Positions 6,801 through 9,246 of a DNA stretch of 9,246 nt are shown in pieces. The notes under the pieces are model-generated. The model saw only the letters and a list, made by a program, of their open reading frames with translations, ran no database searches and was not told the DNA's origin. Positions within the stretch are counted from its first letter, which is position 1; each line of letters starts with the position of its first letter. Origin of the DNA: Mesorhizobium_B sp964242945 (GTDB lineage: Bacteria > Pseudomonadota > Alphaproteobacteria > Rhizobiales > Rhizobiaceae); the NCBI GenBank assembly GCA_964242945.1, contig CAXTCF010000152.1, positions 1-9,246 of the forward strand, read 5' to 3'. The position numbers were made by a program, and so were the translations under genes.

Positions 6801-7745
6801 GTTGCCGGCGGAAAGGGCCAGTTCCAATCGCTCATTGTCTGCCTGGATCTTTGCCGCCGCGCGGACCTGGTCCGAGACGTCGGTGGCTTCCATGAAGATG
6901 CCGGTGACTGTGCCGGCCGCGTCCTTGATGGGCTGATAGACGAAGTTGAGCAGGCGCTCCTCGATCGGTCCGTCCGGCTTGAGCTGCAACCCCACGGGAA
7001 CGGCTTGGCCGACAAAGGGCTCGCCGCTTGCACGCACGCGGTCGAGCAAGGCAACAAAACCCTGCTCAGCCATTTCGGGAAGCGCGCTGGCGACCGTGTT
7101 TCCGATAACGGGACGGTGCCCGATCATCCGGAGGTAAGCCGAATTGGCGATTGCGAACACATGGTCCAGGCCGGAAACGATGCCGACCGCGCCTGGCGCC
7201 TGGGCGAAAAGCTCGCGCAGGCGCTCCACCTCCGCCTGGCGCTCCCGCCCCGCCAGCACCTCTGCGGTGATCTCCAGGCAGGTGCAGAACATGCCGGCGA
7301 CGTTGCCCGTCGCGTCGTCGTGCACCGGCGTGTAACCGAAGGAGAAATGCGCCTCCTCCGGGTAGCCGTTGCGCAGCATGGTGAACTGGATGTCGTCCAT
7401 GGTGGTCGGCACGCCGCGGTAGGCCGCATCCATGATCGGCGCGACAGCTTCGAGGATGTCCGCCCATACCTCCGCGAACGGCTTGCCCAGCGCCCAGGGG
7501 TGTTTGCCGCCGCACAAGGGGGCGTAGCCGTCGTTGTAGAGCATGATGCGCTCTGGCCCCCAGGCGATGAACATCGGCTGGCGGGAGCTAAGCATGACGC
7601 GGACCAGAGTGCGCAGGTTCTCCGGCCAAGCGTCGGGAGACCCAAGCGGCGTCAGGCCCCAGGGCAGGACGCGGATCAGCCTTCCAAGCTCGCCGCCGCC
7701 GGCAAGAAACGGCTGCTCATGCCCTTGGGGCGCCGGTAGATCCAT
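3864..7745 (-). CDS. Soluble multi-sensor hybrid histidine kinase (PAS/GAF-HisKA-HATPase-REC)
   Basis: This protein has 1293 residues from the ATG at 7745, chosen because AGGAGG (7750-7755) sits 4 bases upstream. A GTG at 7763 would add six residues. There is no signal peptide or membrane helix, so it is cytoplasmic. Domains in approximate order are: N-terminal PAS-like 34-160; PAS 175-295; PAS of the PAS_3 kind 305-425 (GTWDWDV... to FDITERKDAE); GAF 440-595; GAF 600-760; coiled coil 755-785; PAS 785-905; HisKA with H933 in GGIAHDFNNMMAV; HATPase 1028-1152 with N1046, D1088 of DTGTG and GKGTGLGLS at 1112-1120; C-terminal REC with D1182, phospho-acceptor D1226 in FTDVVMP, and K1275. All catalytic residues are present. 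The internal receiver would take phosphate from H933, but no Hpt protein is seen nearby, so the final output is unclear. It is probably the first gene of the signalling block. No chromophore cysteine or histidine is evident in the GAF domains. Confidence 0.94.
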   Translation of the reverse strand: MDLPAPQGHEQPFLAGGGELGRLIRVLPWGLTPLGSPDAWPENLRTLVRVMLSSRQPMFIAWGPERIMLYNDGYAPLCGGKHPWALGKPFAEVWADILEAVAPIMDAAYRGVPTTMDDIQFTMLRNGYPEEAHFSFGYTPVHDDATGNVAGMFCTCLEITAEVLAGRERQAEVERLRELFAQAPGAVGIVSGLDHVFAIANSAYLRMIGHRPVIGNTVASALPEMAEQGFVALLDRVRASGEPFVGQAVPVGLQLKPDGPIEERLLNFVYQPIKDAAGTVTGIFMEATDVSDQVRAAAKIQADNERLELALSAGNGVGTWDWDVAADRVTADARFANLYGVDPALAEGGAPIAAFFENIHPEDFPRVEAEVAQAIRTRKIFTSEYRLLQADGSIRRVIAQGRCDYGADGKPSRFPGVSFDITERKDAEDAVRHAKDEREFVLALTAAQRTAPSSDEVMRLTAERIGRRLRVNRVGFYRMMDEDTLLFGPGWSDGVLPLREGRLAIASLGPHYLATLRAGEVFAFGDVQADPGVDAHTVGWRGTRSGVNVPFVRAGRWEAGLYLSGTAPRSWRGEDIALVEEAAQLSWDAVERARAESLIRRRAALLELGDRLRDLTDPADLAYAAGETLARTLGVARAGYGSVDAAAETVTIERDWQASGIVTLAGTVHLRRHGTYVEDLKRGATVIVPDVRADARTAPTAHALEALDMRAFVDMPITENGRLVALLYLDHPEPRTFSEEEIAFMREVAERTRLAIERRRAEAELEALNLSLERRIEERTMERNLLATILETTDAFVQVVDPNFRWLAINKASAREFEHIFGVRPKAGDSMLELLHDRPEHQAAVKAVWGRALAGEEFTEVAEFGDPARARRAYEMKFNTLRDKDGATIGAYQFVYDVTVHMAAQKRLAEAEEQVRQMQKMEAVGQLTGGIAHDFNNMMAVVIGGLNLLQRRLARGDTNVERYIDGAMDGANRAAALTQRLLAFSRQQPLAPEAVDANQLISSMLDLLNRTLGENVRIETKLAPELWRTQADPGQLENALINLSVNARDAMPEGGRLTIATANADLDGAQADAEKIAPGAYVLITVSDTGTGMAPDVIEKAFDPFFTTKGVGKGTGLGLSQVFGFIRQSGGHVTIASEVGKGTAVRVFLPRFSSEDVPALPKGRALSAEGARAGEIVMVVEDEERVRAFSVDALRELGYAVVETESAPDALRRIESGQDVTLLFTDVVMPEMTGPQLAELALRKRPALKVLFTTGYARNALAQDAIDPGTSFLPKPFGIEQLAAKVRSVLDGN

Positions 7746-7749
7746 CGCG

Positions 7750-7755
7750 CCTCCT
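7750..7755 (-). promoter_or_regulatory. Shine-Dalgarno of the hybrid kinase
   Basis: A perfect AGGAGG on the minus strand lies 4 bases before the ATG at 7745. It favours that ATG over the in-frame GTG at 7763, which has no such site. Confidence 0.8.
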
Positions 7756-8025
7756 ATGAGCACCTAACAAAACTCCTGGGGTCGGCTGGCCGGTTCTTTT
7801 TGCCGCCTGCTTCGTTGCCGACGCTTGGCCATGCAACCAGCATCGGCTGCGCTCGGCGCCTTGCAGGACAGCAAAAAGCCCTCGGCCATCCTCAACCCAT
7901 GAATTTCGTCAGGCGCTCCACGACCGCGTAAATGCCAACAGGAACGCTGCCAGCTTTCCTTGCGGCTCAGACGGTGCGTGTCAAGCTTGCTGCCGCCGCG
8001 CGCCCGCTCTATGCCGGTTCGCCCC
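7756..8025. other. Divergent intergenic region
   Basis: About 270 bases separate the divergent hybrid-kinase and VOC genes and must hold the promoters for both. I see no clear sigma-70 hexamers and no GGAAC-N16/17-GTT pattern of the alphaproteobacterial general-stress sigma factor. An imperfect hairpin lies at 7817-7847 (GCCGACGCT with AGCATCGGC, one mismatch, 13-base loop). The plus frame is open from 7932, but protein similarity begins only at the VOC start near 8043. I see no RNA gene here. Confidence 0.4.
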
Positions 8026-8033
8026 AGGGGAGG
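8026..8033 (+). promoter_or_regulatory. Shine-Dalgarno of the VOC gene
   Basis: AGGGGAGG ends 9 bases before the GTG at 8043. That spacing selects 8043 over the upstream in-frame ATG at 7932 and over the second GTG at 8049. Confidence 0.75.
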
Positions 8034-8042
8034 TCTTTTCAA

Positions 8043-8420
8043 GTGCAGGTGAAGCGGATCGTTCCCAACATCGCCAGAGGCGGCATCGAAGAGGCGAAGC
8101 GCTTCTACGGGGATTTTCTCGGCATGGAAGTGGTGATGGATCACGGCTGGATCGTCACCTTCGCGGGGGTGGGCGCAGCCGCTCCGCAACTCAGCGTGGC
8201 GGCCGAGGGCGGCTTGGGCACGGCCGTTCCGGACTTCTCGATCGAAGTGGACGATTTGGAAGAGGCGTATCTCAAGGCGCTGGCCGCAAACCTCGCGATC
8301 GAGTACGGCCCGGCGCTGGAACCCTGGGGCGTCCGGCGCTTCTTCGTGCGCGATCCCTTCGGCAAGCTCCTTAACATCTTGAGCCACGACCGGCCGGACG
8401 CGGGCCAACCGAAGGAATGA
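8043..8420 (+). CDS. VOC (glyoxalase/bleomycin-resistance fold) family protein
   Basis: This is a 125-residue protein of the vicinal-oxygen-chelate superfamily, whose members include glyoxalase I, extradiol dioxygenases and bleomycin- or fosfomycin-resistance proteins. The single domain shows two beta-alpha-beta-beta-beta modules. The first has KRIVPNIARGGIEEAKRFYG, then DFLGMEVVMDHGWIVTFAG. The second has PDFSIEVDDLEEAYLKALA, then EPWGVRRFFVRDPFGKLLNIL. The length fits the family. The usual late metal-ligand Glu (as in xxLxExx) reads LLNIL here, so classical metal-dependent glyoxalase activity is doubtful, and a binding or resistance-type role is equally likely. Translation starts at GTG 8043 behind a good Shine-Dalgarno; the open frame upstream to 7932 lacks family-like sequence. 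Its TGA overlaps the ATG of the next gene (ATGA), so the two are translationally coupled and probably work together. The substrate is unknown. Confidence 0.88.
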   Translation: MQVKRIVPNIARGGIEEAKRFYGDFLGMEVVMDHGWIVTFAGVGAAAPQLSVAAEGGLGTAVPDFSIEVDDLEEAYLKALAANLAIEYGPALEPWGVRRFFVRDPFGKLLNILSHDRPDAGQPKE

Positions 8421-9091
8421 CCGAAGCCGAACTCGACGAACTGCTTGTCCACTGCCCCGTGCTTTACCACATGGCGGAAGCAGGAAGCTGGCCCTCGATC
8501 CAACGCCACGGGCTGCTCAGCACGTCGGCGCTCCTCGACTTGTTCGGGGTGGAAGAAGGGGCGCGGGACTCGATCGAGGCCAATCGCCGGCCTCAGGGCG
8601 TCCTGTTGGAGCATCCGGAGCACGGCCGCGCCAAAATCCGCGACAACAAGCCGATCAACGACAAGGCCCTGGAAAAATGCCTGGAGGATGGGCTCTCGCC
8701 CCCCGACTGGTACCGGATGCTGAACGCCCGCGTGTTCTTCTGGCTGTCGCGAAAGCGGCTGCTGAAGCTGCTGGGCGCAAGGACCTATGCACGCGACGCG
8801 CACGACATCCTGGAACTGGACGCACGCCCGTTGGTGGAGGCCTATCGGGAGAAAATAACGCTTTCGCCGATCAACAGCGGGGCAACCGGACGCTTTCCCG
8901 TCGCCCGCGGCCTGAATACTTTTCTTCCGCTCGCGGAATACCCCTACGCGGCGTGGCGCAAGAAGCGGGCGAAAGGCGAGCGCGTCGTTGAACTTGCCGT
9001 GACCGGCGGCGTGCCGGATGCGCAAAAGTTCGTCCGCCGCGTGGTGCGCTGCCAAGGCGAAAACGAGATCGCGACGATCTTCCTGCGGTAG
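8417..9091 (+). CDS. Uncharacterised protein with DarT/ART-like N-terminal motif
   Basis: This is a 224-residue soluble protein with no signal peptide or membrane segment. I recognise it only as a conserved bacterial protein of unknown function, possibly the family called DUF7002 in Pfam (from memory, unverified). The N-terminal segment VLYHMAEAGSWPSIQRHGLL (residues 15-34), followed by STSALLDLF, resembles the YHxT...I...GL opening of DarT-type and other ADP-ribosyltransferases, with H18 in the NAD-contact position. Later landmarks are MLNARVFFWLSRKRLLKLL (101-119), SGATGRFPVARGLNTFLPL (154-172) and a closing GENEIATIFLR with E217, which could stand for the ART catalytic Glu. These functional assignments are inference. 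The ATG overlaps the VOC stop (ATGA), with GAAGGA directly before it. A terminator follows 10 bases after the TAG. The pairing with a VOC protein could be metabolic, or could resemble an effector with a partner. Confidence 0.85.
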   Translation: MTEAELDELLVHCPVLYHMAEAGSWPSIQRHGLLSTSALLDLFGVEEGARDSIEANRRPQGVLLEHPEHGRAKIRDNKPINDKALEKCLEDGLSPPDWYRMLNARVFFWLSRKRLLKLLGARTYARDAHDILELDARPLVEAYREKITLSPINSGATGRFPVARGLNTFLPLAEYPYAAWRKKRAKGERVVELAVTGGVPDAQKFVRRVVRCQGENEIATIFLR

Positions 9092-9101
9092 AAGCGCAGA
9101 A

Positions 9102-9128
9102 AAAGGCCCGCTTCGGAAGCGGGCCTTT
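9102..9128. terminator. Bidirectional intrinsic terminator
   Basis: A perfect 12-bp stem (9102-9113 with 9117-9128) has a 3-base CGG loop. The plus side ends in three T. The minus side ends in five T, making it the stronger terminator for a gene arriving from the right. It ends the VOC and ART-like gene pair. Confidence 0.85.
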
Positions 9129-9143
9129 CGTGGTTGGGAAGGG

Positions 9144-9246
9144 TTACTGGCCGGTGGCCGGAGCCGTGGTCCCCGTGCCGTCGGCAGGAGCCGGCGCCGA
9201 GCGAGAACGGCGCGATCAAGTGCGCTGAAGCCGAGGCCACGCGCGC
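9144..9246 (-). pseudogene. Possible 3' end of a minus-strand gene, frame interrupted
   Basis: On the minus strand, a TAA at 9144-9146 is preceded by an Ala/Pro/Thr-rich tail (SAPAPADGTGTTAPATGQ), typical of the flexible end of an exported or envelope protein. The bidirectional terminator with its better T run on this strand sits just downstream. However, the same frame meets a TGA at 9216-9218, and the frame open from the right edge (ARVASASAHLIAPFSLGA) is a different one. Either a one-base shift near 9190-9215 (mutation or sequencing error) links the two, or the tail is coincidental. The family is not recognisable. Confidence 0.3.

Noticed and set aside
6138..7739. Long plus-strand open frame (533 codons) antisense to the hybrid-kinase sensor region
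   Set aside because: Same reason: it mirrors the PAS/GAF coding strand and has no motif or start signal of its own.
7932..8042. N-terminal extension of the VOC protein from the ATG at 7932
   Set aside because: It adds 37 residues with no VOC similarity; the GTG at 8043 has a well-spaced AGGGGAGG and gives the family's usual length.
7764..8408. Minus-strand open frame (214 codons) covering the VOC gene and the intergenic region
   Set aside because: It is antisense to a recognisable VOC protein with a good ribosome-binding site, and its translation has no family features.
8141..9055. Minus-strand open frame (304 codons) antisense to the ART-like gene
   Set aside because: The plus-strand frame has an ATGA-coupled start, conserved-looking motifs and a terminator just after its stop; the antisense frame has none of these.
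8944..9240. Minus-strand open frame running from the right edge through the terminator
   Set aside because: It crosses a strong bidirectional terminator and runs into the antisense of a real gene. Only its first part might belong to a disrupted gene.

Overview
The window is a high-GC chromosomal segment that looks alphaproteobacterial, probably Hyphomicrobiales (Rhizobiales). The main clues are the C-terminal tail of ribosomal protein S1, the style of the GAF/PAS hybrid histidine kinase, and the frequent GTG starts. This placement rests on remembered family resemblance, not on a search.

Layout, left to right. Bases 1-272 hold the 3' end of rpsA, closed by a strong intrinsic terminator (296-328). 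An intergenic stretch of about 200 bases follows, with short related inverted repeats (arms CCGGCTT/AAGCCGG). Two small plus-strand genes (542-922 and about 1139-1651) encode exported Gly/Ser-rich proteins. Both have a signal peptide ending in a similar A-x-A-K site. The first carries a duplicated ADDPAG motif and a low-complexity tail. The second carries a Gly/Ser-rich linker and a compact basic C-terminal module. A strong 29-base hairpin lies between them. The second gene converges on the next block with a 12-base gap.

Bases 1664-7745 form a minus-strand signalling block, read right to left. It holds a 1293-residue soluble hybrid histidine kinase (three PAS-like, two GAF, one PAS, HisKA, HATPase, REC), then a membrane-bound HisKA_3-type sensor kinase, then a NarL/FixJ-type response regulator. 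The last two overlap by 11 bases and are almost certainly a cognate pair. The hybrid kinase lies about 75 bases upstream of the pair and may be co-transcribed, which would give two sensory inputs: cytoplasmic, and periplasmic or membrane.

A divergent intergenic region (7746-8042) precedes a plus-strand two-gene unit. Its first gene encodes a VOC/glyoxalase-fold protein with a GTG start and a good Shine-Dalgarno. Its second gene, joined by an ATGA overlap, encodes a 224-residue protein of unknown function whose N-terminus resembles DarT-like ADP-ribosyltransferases. A bidirectional terminator (9102-9128) closes the unit. To its right the minus strand reads like the Ala/Pro/Thr-rich C-terminal tail of another gene, but that frame is interrupted near 9216.

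No mobile elements, CRISPR arrays, tRNAs or rRNAs were seen. The most worthwhile leads are the ART-like protein with its VOC partner, the paired Gly/Ser-rich exported proteins, and the HisKA_3 kinase that lacks the usual G1-box aspartate.
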